In this document: piece after piece, positions 39,223 to 47,661 of the stretch | Layout: each line of letters starts with the position of its first letter | How positions within the stretch are numbered: the first letter of the stretch is position 1 | Source: CAUPWF01 sp964369775 | Lineage (GTDB): Bacteria; Bacillota; Clostridia; Lachnospirales; Lachnospiraceae | DNA length: 64,000 bases | Direction: 5' to 3' | Assembly: GCA_964369775.1 (NCBI GenBank) | Contig: CAYJHQ010000003.1 | Coordinates: 1-64,000, forward strand | Notes under the pieces: generated by a model | Told to the model about the DNA's origin: nothing | Databases searched by the model: none | Seen by the model: only the letters and a program-made list of their open reading frames with translations | Position numbers and translations under genes: made by a program

Positions 39223-41565
39223 ATGGAAAAACGCTATGATTTTAGTAAAATCGAAAAAGAAATGCAGGAGTTTTGGCAAAGGGAAAATACTTACAAGTTT
39301 GACGAAAATGCCGGTGGAGAAATTTATTCAATAGACACACCACCGCCTACAGTCAGCGGAAGTCTACACATTGGACATTTGTTTTCGTACACACAAGCCG
39401 AGATTATCGCAAGATTTAGACGTATGCAAGGTGAGAATGTTTTCTATCCATTTGGTTTTGATGACAACGGATTGCCAACAGAAAGACTTGTTGAAAAAGA
39501 CAGAAATATTAAGGCTCATACTATGGTAAGAAGTGAATTTGTAAGCTTGTGCCAAGACACTGCCCAAAATTATGAAAATGAGTTTATGGAGTTTTGGAAG
39601 TCGCTCGGGTTTTCTGTAGACTGGGACAATTCATACCAAACAATAAGTCCTGGGGTTTGCAAAATATCTCAAAGCTTGTTTTTAGACTTAGTGCGCAAAA
39701 ATAAGGCTTACGCAAAAAACTCACCTGTTTTGTGGTGCACGCAGTGTAAAACCTCTATAGCGCAAGCCGAGCTTGAAATCGCTGATATTAAAAGCAGTTT
39801 TAATTATATTCCATTTATGGTAGATGGAATAAGTTTAGAGGTTGCTACAACTCGACCAGAGTTGCTTTTTGCTTGTGTTTGCTTATTTGTAAACCCTAAT
39901 GATGAGCGTTACAAAGAATATGTTGGTAAAACTGCAAGGGTGCCGCTATATAATTTTGACATACCAATTTTAGCTGATAAAAAAGTTAGCATAGACAAGG
40001 GCACGGGCGTTGTTATGTGCGCAACTTTTGGCGACAGCACCGACCTTGAGTGGTATAACGAGTATAACTTACCATATAAAGAAGTAATAACCACAAACGG
40101 AACTATTGTAGAAAATACGCCTTTTATCGGTGGAATGAAAACAGAAGAAGCGAGAAAAAAAGTAATAAATCTTCTTGATGAAAAAGGGCTTTTATTAAAA
40201 TCAGAGAGTATTAGCCACAGTGTAAATACCCACGAGCGCTGTGGAACGGCGATCGAGATTATTCCTTCTAAGCAGTGGTATATTGATATTTTAAGCGAGA
40301 AAGAACGCTTTTTGCAGGCTGCTGACGAGATAAATTGGTACCCTGCAAGTATGAAAAGCAGATACATTACTTGGGTAGAAAATCTAAAATGGGACTGGTG
40401 TATCTCGCGTCAACGATATTTTGGAATTCCTTTTCCTATTTGGTACTGTAAAAGCTGTGGTGAAGCCGTATTTGCAGACGAAGAAATGCTACCCATAAAC
40501 CCGACAGAACATGAATATATTGGGAAATGTAGTTGTGGATCAAATGAGTTTACTCCTGAAACCGCAGTGCTTGACACTTGGGCGACTTCTAGTGTAACGC
40601 CTCAGATAAATGAGCGTTTAGGTTTAAAGCTAACACCGATGAGTATGCGTACCCACGCACACGAAATTATAAGAACGTGGACGTTTTACACTATAGTTCG
40701 ATCACTTTATCACACTGGTGAAATTCCGTGGAAAGACCTTATGATTTGTGGATTTGTTCTTGCGAAAAAGGGCGAGAAAATTAGCAAATCTAAAAATAAC
40801 AACGAGTTTGAACCTACAAATTTAATAAAAGCTTACTCAGCCGATGTTTTAAGATACTGGACAGCAGGTGCAAGACTTGGTGCGGATAGCTTTTTCTCGG
40901 AAGAAGAACTAAATATCCCGAAGAGATTTATAACAAAGTTATATAACGCAAGTAAGTTTGCAATTTCGCATCTATCAGATTTTGATTTGACCGAAAAGCC
41001 TGAGGTTTTACCAATAGATAAATGGATAATTGAGCGCACTAATCAGACTATAATTAAAGCAAAAGAAATGCTATATAAATACGAAATAGGCTCTGCAAAG
41101 CATGAAGTTGATGAGCTTTTTTGGAAAGATTTTTGCGACAACTATATAGAACTAATTAAAGATAGGTTGTATAAACCTGAAATTCATGGAACGGCGCAAA
41201 GAAAAAGCGCACAGTATGGAATTTACTATGCACTGCTAAACATTTTAAAACTTTATGCCATTTATACTCCACATATAACAGAGTATATTTATAGAGAGTG
41301 CTTCACAAAGTATGAAAATGAAATATCCATTCACAAAACCAACTGGGAAAATCCAAATTTGACCGATGATAGCATTCTTATGTTTGGTGAAAGAGTAAAA
41401 GAAATTTTATTTAGTGTTCGCAAATATAAGACAGAGAAAAATCTGTCTATGAAAAATGAGACCCCAAAAATCACGATAGAATTAGAAACGTATGGCAAAC
41501 AGTTTAAGTTGTCTGAAAAAGATATTATTGCTTGTACGGGGGCGAAAAGAATAGAGTATATGTGA
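39223..41565 (+). CDS. valS: Valyl-tRNA synthetase, archaeal-like type 2
   Basis: Charges tRNA-Val. The 780-residue class I enzyme has SGSLHIGHLFSYTQAEIIAR (HIGH motif), the editing-domain ATTRPELLFACVCLFVNP, the zinc-type cysteines CKSCGEAV and the KISKS loop GEKISKSKNN. GFDDNGLPTERLVEK and the absence of the usual C-terminal coiled coil mark the type 2 family of archaea and some bacteria, not the roughly 880-residue type usual in Clostridia. A T-box controls it, and an IS200-type element follows. Horizontal transfer is likely. Confidence 0.9.
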   Translation: MEKRYDFSKIEKEMQEFWQRENTYKFDENAGGEIYSIDTPPPTVSGSLHIGHLFSYTQAEIIARFRRMQGENVFYPFGFDDNGLPTERLVEKDRNIKAHTMVRSEFVSLCQDTAQNYENEFMEFWKSLGFSVDWDNSYQTISPGVCKISQSLFLDLVRKNKAYAKNSPVLWCTQCKTSIAQAELEIADIKSSFNYIPFMVDGISLEVATTRPELLFACVCLFVNPNDERYKEYVGKTARVPLYNFDIPILADKKVSIDKGTGVVMCATFGDSTDLEWYNEYNLPYKEVITTNGTIVENTPFIGGMKTEEARKKVINLLDEKGLLLKSESISHSVNTHERCGTAIEIIPSKQWYIDILSEKERFLQAADEINWYPASMKSRYITWVENLKWDWCISRQRYFGIPFPIWYCKSCGEAVFADEEMLPINPTEHEYIGKCSCGSNEFTPETAVLDTWATSSVTPQINERLGLKLTPMSMRTHAHEIIRTWTFYTIVRSLYHTGEIPWKDLMICGFVLAKKGEKISKSKNNNEFEPTNLIKAYSADVLRYWTAGARLGADSFFSEEELNIPKRFITKLYNASKFAISHLSDFDLTEKPEVLPIDKWIIERTNQTIIKAKEMLYKYEIGSAKHEVDELFWKDFCDNYIELIKDRLYKPEIHGTAQRKSAQYGIYYALLNILKLYAIYTPHITEYIYRECFTKYENEISIHKTNWENPNLTDDSILMFGERVKEILFSVRKYKTEKNLSMKNETPKITIELETYGKQFKLSEKDIIACTGAKRIEYM

Positions 41566-41599
41566 CTTGGAATAAGTTTGATAGCTTCAGCTTCAAGCA

Positions 41600-42265
41600 A
41601 GAAAACCTCCATGGTATAATAAATGCAGGTTCGCCAACCGCATAAATAATATCAAGGAGGTATCCTATCAATAATGGACAAGAATAGTTTAGCACATACG
41701 CAGTGGGAATGTAAGTATCATATTGTATTTGCACCTAAATACAGAAGAAAGATTATATTTGGAAAATTAAAAGTTGATATAGCCCATATATTAAGTGAAC
41801 TATGTAAAAGAAAAGGAATAGAAATAATAGCAGCAGAAGTATGCCATGATCATATACATATGTTTCTAAGAATACCACCCAAGTTTAGTGTGTCACAAAT
41901 CATGGGATATTTACAAGGAAAAAGCTCATTGATGATATTTGAGAGGCAAACTTAAAATACAAATATGGGAATAGGCATTTCTGGTGTAGAGGATATTATG
42001 TTGATACAGTAGGAAAAAATGCAAAGAAAATTGAAGAATATATAAGAAATCAATTAAAAGAAGATTTGGAGTATGATCAAATGACATTGAAAGAATATAT
42101 AGACCCGTTTACGGGTGAGCCAGTACAAAAAGGCAAGTAGGGAAGCTCTTTAGAGCTAGCCCGTGACCATAGTGCGGAAGGCGGATCTTCAAGCTCTTTA
42201 GAGGCAAGCAGGGAACAGCGGCTTATAGCCGCAGAACAAACCACCAGCTAAGCTGGTGGTAATGA
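41600..42265 (+). mobile_element. IS200/IS605-type insertion sequence (tnpA only, decayed)
   Basis: The element has no long terminal inverted repeats but has the subterminal hairpins of this group. At the left, ATGCAGGTT and AACCGCAT (41623-41643) pair with one bulge. At the right, ACCACCAGC and GCTGGTGGT (42240-42260) form a tight stem. Between them lies a single Y1-type transposase gene with a frameshift; no tnpB is present. Outer ends are estimates. Confidence 0.8.
41674..42140 (+). pseudogene. tnpA: IS200-type transposase TnpA, frameshifted
   Basis: The first frame (93 codons) has the start HTQWECKYHIVFAPKYRRK and the HUH motif HDHIHMF, and ends early in SSLMIFERQT. From about 41953 the +2 frame continues with NLKYKYGNRHFWCRGYYVDT and the catalytic tyrosine helix KKIEEYIRNQ, to a TAG at 42138. 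Relatives read RHANLKYKYG here, so about four bases (TGCA) seem deleted. The transposase is probably inactive. Confidence 0.88.
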
Positions 42266-42287
42266 TTTAGGGATTGTCATGCTACAT

Positions 42288-42506
42288 TTAGTCATCGACA
42301 TCCTCTTTTATATATTCAAGTATATCGCCAGGTTGACAATCTAAAACTTCACAAATTGCAGAAAGCGTTGAAAAGCGTATGGCGCTTATTTTGCCTGTTT
42401 TTATCTTAGACATATTCACATTTGCAATTCCTACTTTTTCAGATAACTCATTAAGTGATATTTTTCGGTCCGCCATTACACGATCTAGTCGAAGTATAAT
42501 TCCCAT
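42288..42506 (-). CDS. XRE-family regulator (YozG-like)
   Basis: A 72-residue protein that is a single Cro/CI helix-turn-helix (ADRKISLNELSEKVGIANVN, SKIKTGKISAIRFSTLSAIC, then CQPGDILEYI). Proteins of this size are commonly encoded next to DUF2975 membrane proteins, as here, where the partner lies 21 bases upstream on the same strand. It probably autoregulates the pair. Confidence 0.88.
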   Translation of the reverse strand: MGIILRLDRVMADRKISLNELSEKVGIANVNMSKIKTGKISAIRFSTLSAICEVLDCQPGDILEYIKEDVDD

Positions 42507-42527
42507 GATAGTATTCCTTTCTTTATT

Positions 42528-43136
42528 TTATAAAGTTTCATCAGACTCTTTCTGTAAAATGCCGACATATCCAAAAATATGAGCTATGCATAAAATAACA
42601 AGTCCAATGCAGAGTGTAGGAACATCAATTAGGTTGACGTTGCCACTATCCAAGTTGAAAATTGAAAGAATGATAGGTATAGCTACATGGTTAAAAAGCC
42701 CAAAAGCGATGACAAGCTTTCCGATTGTCGAAACTAATTTTACAGTCGAGCTATGAAATAGATGGCTTTCTGAACTCATTAGTCGAAAAATTTTATAAGC
42801 CTTGTAGACAATAACTAGTAATATAAAATTTGCACATAATTTATAAAGAAAGTAATTTAGCAAATATGCAATCTTAGGAGAGCCTATTGAAGAATCAACA
42901 GGCAGATTAGCAAAAACAACTGCTGAACTGTGTGCTTCATCCATATAAGCTAAGCCTAAAGAAGAATCTCCAAATGATATAGATTTAGAGTGGAATAATT
43001 GAGAAGGTTCAAAACAGCAGTAAATAAAATAGCTTGTTGCAGCTATAAGTGTGAGTGTGAAGAGAATTAAGAAAAATTTTAATACACTACTTACATTGGT
43101 ACATCTAGCAATAATAGTTTCTTTATCATCATGCAT
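42528..43136 (-). CDS. DUF2975 membrane protein
   Basis: A 202-residue protein with four predicted membrane helices (about residues 20-40, 98-118, 138-158 and 170-190), the DUF2975 layout. The ATG at 43136 has AAAGG at good spacing; in-frame ATGs up to 43166 are too close to that site. It forms a two-gene unit with the downstream small XRE regulator. Function is not established. Confidence 0.8.
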   Translation of the reverse strand: MHDDKETIIARCTNVSSVLKFFLILFTLTLIAATSYFIYCCFEPSQLFHSKSISFGDSSLGLAYMDEAHSSAVVFANLPVDSSIGSPKIAYLLNYFLYKLCANFILLVIVYKAYKIFRLMSSESHLFHSSTVKLVSTIGKLVIAFGLFNHVAIPIILSIFNLDSGNVNLIDVPTLCIGLVILCIAHIFGYVGILQKESDETL

Positions 43137-43294
43137 AATCATCATCCTTTCTAAAAGTAAATACAAGTGTCTTTCTTATACAATAACATTGAACAGAGAG
43201 TAAGTCAACAAAAATTAATGTTTAACATTAAAAACACAATTATATACATAAAATATTATATGTGTAAGATTGTATGAAGATGAAATAAAGTCAC

Positions 43295-43436
43295 TTGTAA
43301 GGCGAGATGGCACTTTGTAATCCCAAATGCAACTTTTGTATTCGAAAAGTAAATCCTTGTAAACGAAATGCCAGTTTTGTAAGCGAAAATACAGTTTTGT
43401 AACCAAAATGCAACTTTTGTAATTGAAATGCAGTTT
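43295..43436 (+). repeat. Seven degenerate 20-21 bp tandem repeats
   Basis: TTGTAA (or TTGTAT) begins at 43295, 43315, 43336, 43357, 43377, 43397 and 43417, each followed by a variant of CGAAATGCAACTT. The 20-21 bp period equals two helical turns, so all copies face the same side of the DNA. Two further copies lie beyond the IS30 element at 44967 and 45058. Apparent reading frames here are only products of the repeat. Confidence 0.85.
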
Positions 43437-43554
43437 GATTTTTAGCTTTTTTCGATGTATTATAGTAATTATAAGCATGCCAAAGGGAGGTCAACTCCCG
43501 CTCGATTTTTTTGTAATCGGAGAATCCACCCCTTTATTCCTAGACAGATAAATG

Positions 43555-44904
43555 GTTGGCGGCACGTTCATAATTATTTTTTGAGAAGTTTAGGTTTTAA
43601 CATGATGTCACCAGCTGGTACTGGTTTGCATCCTAATAATTCCAATACTGCTTCTCCATGATAAAAGCTAAATGTTTCGTATGGGCTACGATTCTTTAGC
43701 TTTTTTCTTTTATAAGAGTTAATGTGATTCATCATTAAATTCACATCATCTTGTGTTAATTCATCAAAGCTACTACCCTTAGGCAATATACGGCGTATCA
43801 ATTCATGATTGACTTCACAAGAGCCTTTCTGATAAGGGCTTCCAGCATCACAATAGAAAACATTGGTACGATGATAAGACTCACCTCTTTTTGGTGATTC
43901 ACGGTACTCTATTGCTTTGGGATTGGAAAATTCACTTCCATTATCAGTGAGTATCACTGGAAATAACGATTCAAATATCGCTGCCCCTAGTAATTGATCG
44001 AGAGTATTATAGATTTCAATTACTGATTTCGATGTATTTGCATCTCTTAAAAAGGCAAGCATGAAACTACATTCCACAAAGTGTATCGTTAATAAGCATT
44101 TTCCACCCTTTTTGCCTATTATAGAGTCCATTTGCACAACAGAACTATCTTTTTCCTTTTCAATATAAGTTGTAAATGATTGGAAGTTACGTCCAATACG
44201 GCAACCTTTATCCACTTTAAATTCAGGCTTCTTGTAACGCTCACGAAACTTTACTTTACGTGGCAAGTCGATATTTCGAACATCAAACATACATGCATCG
44301 ATGTAATTATAGATGGTCTTTTCACTACACATGATTTCATCTTGATTGTTTAAATATATTTGATTGATCGATTGCCCTTGGTGCACTAGTGGAGAGATAA
44401 TCTTATTTAATCGTTCCATCTCTTCTTCCGATACACACAGTCCACTCCGTGACTGTGTAATTACCTCATGTGACTTTAAATGAGCTTGTTCTGCATCATA
44501 CATGTTTTTAAGGAGTGTACATTTGGATAAAGTTTCACACCCATTACAAACATAAGGAACACGAAATCTAGCAGTGCAAATTTCCTCTATGTATTCCTCG
44601 CATATCGTGCAGCATGCCGGACAAAGTTTACAGTATACTGCCGACTGACGAGTACATTGCTTACCACACAGTTTTTTCTTACGGCAATTGAATCGATTTT
44701 TACATGGATTAAAAGGGTAACCTGGATAACCGGTTGCTACCGTTGCATTATACTTTCTAATTTCACGCGATATAGTAGTTGGGCTCTTACCTAATCTACG
44801 CGCTATTTCTTTAAATGAAAGACTATCTTTCAAATATTTTTGTATATCAAGTCTTTCTTCATAAGTAAAAAATTTAGACATATATCCTCCTAACTGCCGC
44901 CAAC
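43555..44904 (-). mobile_element. IS30-family insertion sequence
   Basis: Terminal inverted repeats begin GTTGGCGGCA at 43555-43564 and TGCCGCCAAC at 44895-44904, giving an element of about 1350 bp. It contains one intact transposase on the minus strand. I cannot define the short target duplication with confidence. Confidence 0.88.
43574..44881 (-). CDS. IS30-family transposase
   Basis: The 435-residue protein has an N-terminal helix-turn-helix (YEERLDIQKYLKDSLSFKEI, then RRLGKSPTTISREIRKY), a long cysteine-rich insert (about residues 65-120, with CKLCPACCTICEEY and CNGC) and the DDE integrase core with VQMDSIIGKKGGK, TDNGSEFSN and KGSCEVNHELIRRILPKG. All catalytic acids are present, so it may be active. 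It starts 13 bases inside the left repeat. Confidence 0.95.
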   Translation of the reverse strand: MSKFFTYEERLDIQKYLKDSLSFKEIARRLGKSPTTISREIRKYNATVATGYPGYPFNPCKNRFNCRKKKLCGKQCTRQSAVYCKLCPACCTICEEYIEEICTARFRVPYVCNGCETLSKCTLLKNMYDAEQAHLKSHEVITQSRSGLCVSEEEMERLNKIISPLVHQGQSINQIYLNNQDEIMCSEKTIYNYIDACMFDVRNIDLPRKVKFRERYKKPEFKVDKGCRIGRNFQSFTTYIEKEKDSSVVQMDSIIGKKGGKCLLTIHFVECSFMLAFLRDANTSKSVIEIYNTLDQLLGAAIFESLFPVILTDNGSEFSNPKAIEYRESPKRGESYHRTNVFYCDAGSPYQKGSCEVNHELIRRILPKGSSFDELTQDDVNLMMNHINSYKRKKLKNRSPYETFSFYHGEAVLELLGCKPVPAGDIMLKPKLLKK

Positions 44905-45206
44905 TTCATTAGGATATATGTAGATTTATAAAAAGGCAAACAAAAAGACTGGCATAAACCAATCTTTTGTAAGCTAGGATGCAACCACCTAGCGAATATA
45001 TAAAACTATCAAAAATTAGATCGGATTGAAATCAGAGGGGTTGCATCTCGATTTACAATTCAGGAAAGGTGAAGTGATTATTTATACATAAAGAATGCAT
45101 ACAGTAGTTTCTTTGCTTTCTTTCGTGTATAATAGTCATCAACAGCATGTGATTTGAGGATAGAAAAACACTTTAGTAAATGCAAGAAAAAAAGGAGAAG
45201 AATACT
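44905..45206 (+). other. Non-coding flank of the IS30 element
   Basis: About 300 bases with no gene. It includes the two opposed repeat units at 44967-45058 and a purine-rich ribosome binding site for the next gene. The segment 44905-44960 is AT-rich without clear structure. Confidence 0.5.
44967..45058 (+). repeat. Two opposed units of the 20-21 bp repeat family
   Basis: TTGTAAGCTAGGATGCAACC (44967-44986) is in plus orientation, and the unit at 45039-45058 is its inverted relative (TTGTAAATCGAGATGCAACC on the minus strand). Both match the TTGTAA...ATGCAAC pattern of the array at 43295-43436 on the other side of the IS30 element. Confidence 0.75.
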
Positions 45207-45728
45207 ATGTTTAAAAACTTTAAAGTAAGGTGGCAGCTGTTCAATTTCCCAGTATACATGATATTAACGGAAACGCTGATAACATCAATTACAGTGAGTA
45301 TCGTGGCAGGGAACAGTGCAGAACTAAGGGAAAATTTGACTATGTGTCTTGTAATCAATTTATTTTTCTTGTTGCCATTTATTATTTTATCCGTCATCAA
45401 TATATTTTTATTAGGCATAACCACTTGTACTCTTAAAGAAGATGGTGTTGAAATAGGTGGAAATCTAGTAAAATACAATGATATAGTAGAAGTATACTAC
45501 GAACCACCTCGTAAGTTTTCATTAAAAGCTGTAGCAACAATAACCACAAGTCACGGCAATAGTGTATCGATAGTACATGCACCATTATTTATACTGCCAT
45601 TGCTGAAAAAGGTGAATAAGAATATAAGGATAAAATTAGATATTATAAGTTTTACAATATATATTGGATTTACTGTAGGTGGGTTGATATATATAGCTGT
45701 AATGGTGGTGAGTGGTAACAATATTTAG
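45207..45728 (+). CDS. Hypothetical membrane protein (PH-like, four helices)
   Basis: A 173-residue protein with two membrane helices near the N-terminus (about residues 14-35 and 50-72), a central beta segment (TCTLKEDGVEIGGNLVKYND) and a last helix near 145-168. The layout resembles small bacterial PH-like membrane proteins, which is a guess. AAAGGAGAAG precedes the ATG at 45207. The next gene starts 13 bases later, so they form a pair. Confidence 0.65.
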   Translation: MFKNFKVRWQLFNFPVYMILTETLITSITVSIVAGNSAELRENLTMCLVINLFFLLPFIILSVINIFLLGITTCTLKEDGVEIGGNLVKYNDIVEVYYEPPRKFSLKAVATITTSHGNSVSIVHAPLFILPLLKKVNKNIRIKLDIISFTIYIGFTVGGLIYIAVMVVSGNNI

Positions 45729-45741
45729 GAGGGGGTTACTT

Positions 45742-46833
45742 ATGAAAAATATAATAATGAAAATTGTAGGGATACTTATTTTTTTGTTTTCTTTTTATGT
45801 GATGTATTTATTGAGTTTTACGAATCTAGCAGTTATTTTAGGGGTTGTTATCATGGCTGTAGGATTGACGATGTATATTATGTCTAGTCCGAGTACCTAT
45901 AATGATTCAGTTAGTTCAGTGAGGGAAATTGAAAATAAGAGGGGATTAACGGTAGAGGATTTTTATCGTGCTTTTAAAGAAAATGATTCGATAATGGGTA
46001 AGCCGTGGCTAGGAAAAGTAAAAACAATTAGAAATAAATGTCTGATATTTGGTCCATCGGAAGGAGGAGATTTTCTTTACTTTAGAAAACAATTTGGGAG
46101 ATTCTACATTTCATCAAGTTATTCTACATATTGGATAAATGGACCAGAAGAAGAACTATGGAGATTAGAAGAAACACAGAATAATTGGGATATATTTTCA
46201 GATGAAGAGTTAGTTTGCTATTCATTGATTAGTGAAACCGCTCTTTATGATATTTACGAAGTGTTAAATTTGTTTGCAGAAACAGGTCGGGTTACAGCTT
46301 TTCCAGTTGAAATGAATAAAGGGAAGATTTATCGCTTTACAGAAGAATTTAAACTCATGGGTCAACGATTTTATTTGACAGATTTCGAAGGAGAGCCTTT
46401 ATATAGAATGGAAGGTACAGCACCATTAAAAACATTTACTATGACAGACATAAAGACAAATGAAGAGATTTTTAAAATGACAAAGCGGATTCTACACCTT
46501 TTGGATCACTATGAGTTTTATCTCAAAGGTGAAAAACTTGGAATGTTCGAGCAAAAATTCGATGTCTTTCATGACACATTTAGATTGGAAATTCCAGAGG
46601 GCACCATTCAAATGCAAAGTTTAAATGATCATGTGGGAACGAATTATATTGTGAAGTTGAATGACAAAATCATTGCAACCATTGCAGAAAAATTTAATTT
46701 AACAGCACACAATATTGTATTTGATAATTTTATTTTGCATGTACGAGATGAAAAGTATATGCCACTTGTAGCAGCACTAACAGTTATGGTGGCAAGAGAA
46801 TTAAAAAGAGATAAGTTAGATGCTGATATATAA
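45742..46833 (+). CDS. Membrane protein with LURP-one-like C-terminal domain
   Basis: The 363-residue protein has two membrane helices (about residues 4-24 and 28-47), a cytoplasmic middle region (SIMGKPWLGKVKTIRNKCLI) and a C-terminal tubby-like/LURP-one-related domain (about 195-360: FKLMGQRFYLTDFEGEPLYR, YEFYLKGEKLGMFEQKF, then YIVKLNDKIIATIAEKF). Such domains are phospholipid-scramblase relatives of uncertain role. TAGGAGGGGG lies before the ATG. Confidence 0.75.
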   Translation: MKNIIMKIVGILIFLFSFYVMYLLSFTNLAVILGVVIMAVGLTMYIMSSPSTYNDSVSSVREIENKRGLTVEDFYRAFKENDSIMGKPWLGKVKTIRNKCLIFGPSEGGDFLYFRKQFGRFYISSSYSTYWINGPEEELWRLEETQNNWDIFSDEELVCYSLISETALYDIYEVLNLFAETGRVTAFPVEMNKGKIYRFTEEFKLMGQRFYLTDFEGEPLYRMEGTAPLKTFTMTDIKTNEEIFKMTKRILHLLDHYEFYLKGEKLGMFEQKFDVFHDTFRLEIPEGTIQMQSLNDHVGTNYIVKLNDKIIATIAEKFNLTAHNIVFDNFILHVRDEKYMPLVAALTVMVARELKRDKLDADI

Positions 46834-46837
46834 AAGC

Positions 46838-46938
46838 AAAAAATCAGAAGCCTAATTAGGCTTCTGAAGGAAAAGGATGAAAAAGAAAATTTATTTATAA
46901 AGCGAAGTTGGTATAGCACTTTAGTACCTCTTCGCTAT
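46838..46938 (-). ncRNA. Candidate small RNA, copy A
   Basis: On the minus strand a -10 box TATAAT (46950-46945) is followed by a hairpin AGCGAAG-A-GGTA with TACC-AA-CTTCGCT. Next comes a pyrimidine-rich linker with CTTTTTCATCCTTTTCC, and the terminator CAGAAGCC TAATTA GGCTTCTG with a T-run. A second copy at 58446-58546 keeps all parts in the same order. A plus-strand reading as a short MKKK peptide is not conserved between the copies. No clear -35 box is seen. Confidence 0.7.
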
Positions 46939-47103
46939 ATTTGTATTATAGAGAAGAAATGTGTCCAAAGTAAGTGCAAAAAGTGAAGGATTGGTGAAAG
47001 GAAAATAAAGGAAGTATAAATTAAAGTTCAAAGGGATGAAATATTACAAATCAATGTCATACCAAGTAGCAATATTAGATTCTTTTATGATAAAGAATCG
47101 CAA

Positions 47104-47439
47104 TTAAGGATTCTTGTAAAATTTAATATACTCATCGCCCCAAGATTTTAATGCGGATAATACAGGAAGAAACCTTTCTCCAATTTCACTAAGTTCATAC
47201 TCGACTTTTGGAGGGATTGTAGCAAATTCTTTCCGAACGATAAGTCCCGCTTGCTCCAATGATTTTAGTTGACGAGAAAGGGTTGTATGTGTCATCTCTT
47301 CAGGCATTAAGCGTAAAAGTGCATTAAATCGTATCGCTTTTTCTGATAGCAAATATAAGATGTATATCGACCATTTTCCAGATAAAAGTTTCTGGGTCGT
47401 AACGTATGGGCATTTGCCGAACAAATCTGTATTAGGCAT
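47104..47439 (-). CDS. HxlR-family transcriptional regulator
   Basis: The 111-residue winged-helix protein has the HxlR signature: CPYVTTQKLLSGKWSIYILY near the start, FNALLRLMPEEMTHTTLSRQ, LKSLEQAGLI and the end LSALKSWGDEYI. A cysteine near residue 10 is typical of redox- or electrophile-sensing members. It is divergent from the flavin/ferredoxin gene at 47662, which it probably represses. Confidence 0.92.
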   Translation of the reverse strand: MPNTDLFGKCPYVTTQKLLSGKWSIYILYLLSEKAIRFNALLRLMPEEMTHTTLSRQLKSLEQAGLIVRKEFATIPPKVEYELSEIGERFLPVLSALKSWGDEYIKFYKNP

Positions 47440-47522
47440 AGTTTTTACTCCTTTAGTTTGTATGAGTTATAATAACATGTGTAATTATGATTTACAATAT
47501 ATATAGAATAATTTACAACCTA

Positions 47523-47573
47523 GGTATCATTGTTGATACTGGTATCATAAAATATCGTACTTGTTTTATGATA
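47523..47573 (+). promoter_or_regulatory. Candidate HxlR operator
   Basis: The divergent spacer holds TATCATAAAA (47543-47552) and TTTTATGATA (47564-47573), a perfect 10-bp inverted repeat. A second GGTATCAT with TTGATAC stands just before it (47523-47540). The repeats lie between the hxlR-type gene and the flavin/ferredoxin gene, overlapping where the promoters should be. Confidence 0.6.
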
Positions 47574-47661
47574 CTATAGAGTTATAATAGCAGGTGTAAG
47601 AAGTAGTTACTGAATGAGTGGGAATGTTAATTATAAAAGCTTAAAATACAGGAGGGTTACA

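Noticed and set aside
39909..40367. 152-codon minus-strand frame inside valS
   Set aside because: Shadow of the synthetase gene; no ribosome site or recognisable domain.
43295..43436. CRISPR array
   Set aside because: Units are only 20-21 bp with no distinct unique spacers and no cas genes nearby.
43215..43494. Minus-strand frames of 67 and 87 codons over the repeat array
   Set aside because: Both are produced by the 20-21 bp repeats, with a seven-residue periodicity in more than one frame; no start signals.
46880..46910. Short MKKK peptide gene on the plus strand of the small RNA elements
   Set aside because: The frame stops after 7 codons in copy A but runs 24 codons in copy B, whereas the minus-strand promoter, hairpin and terminator are kept in both.
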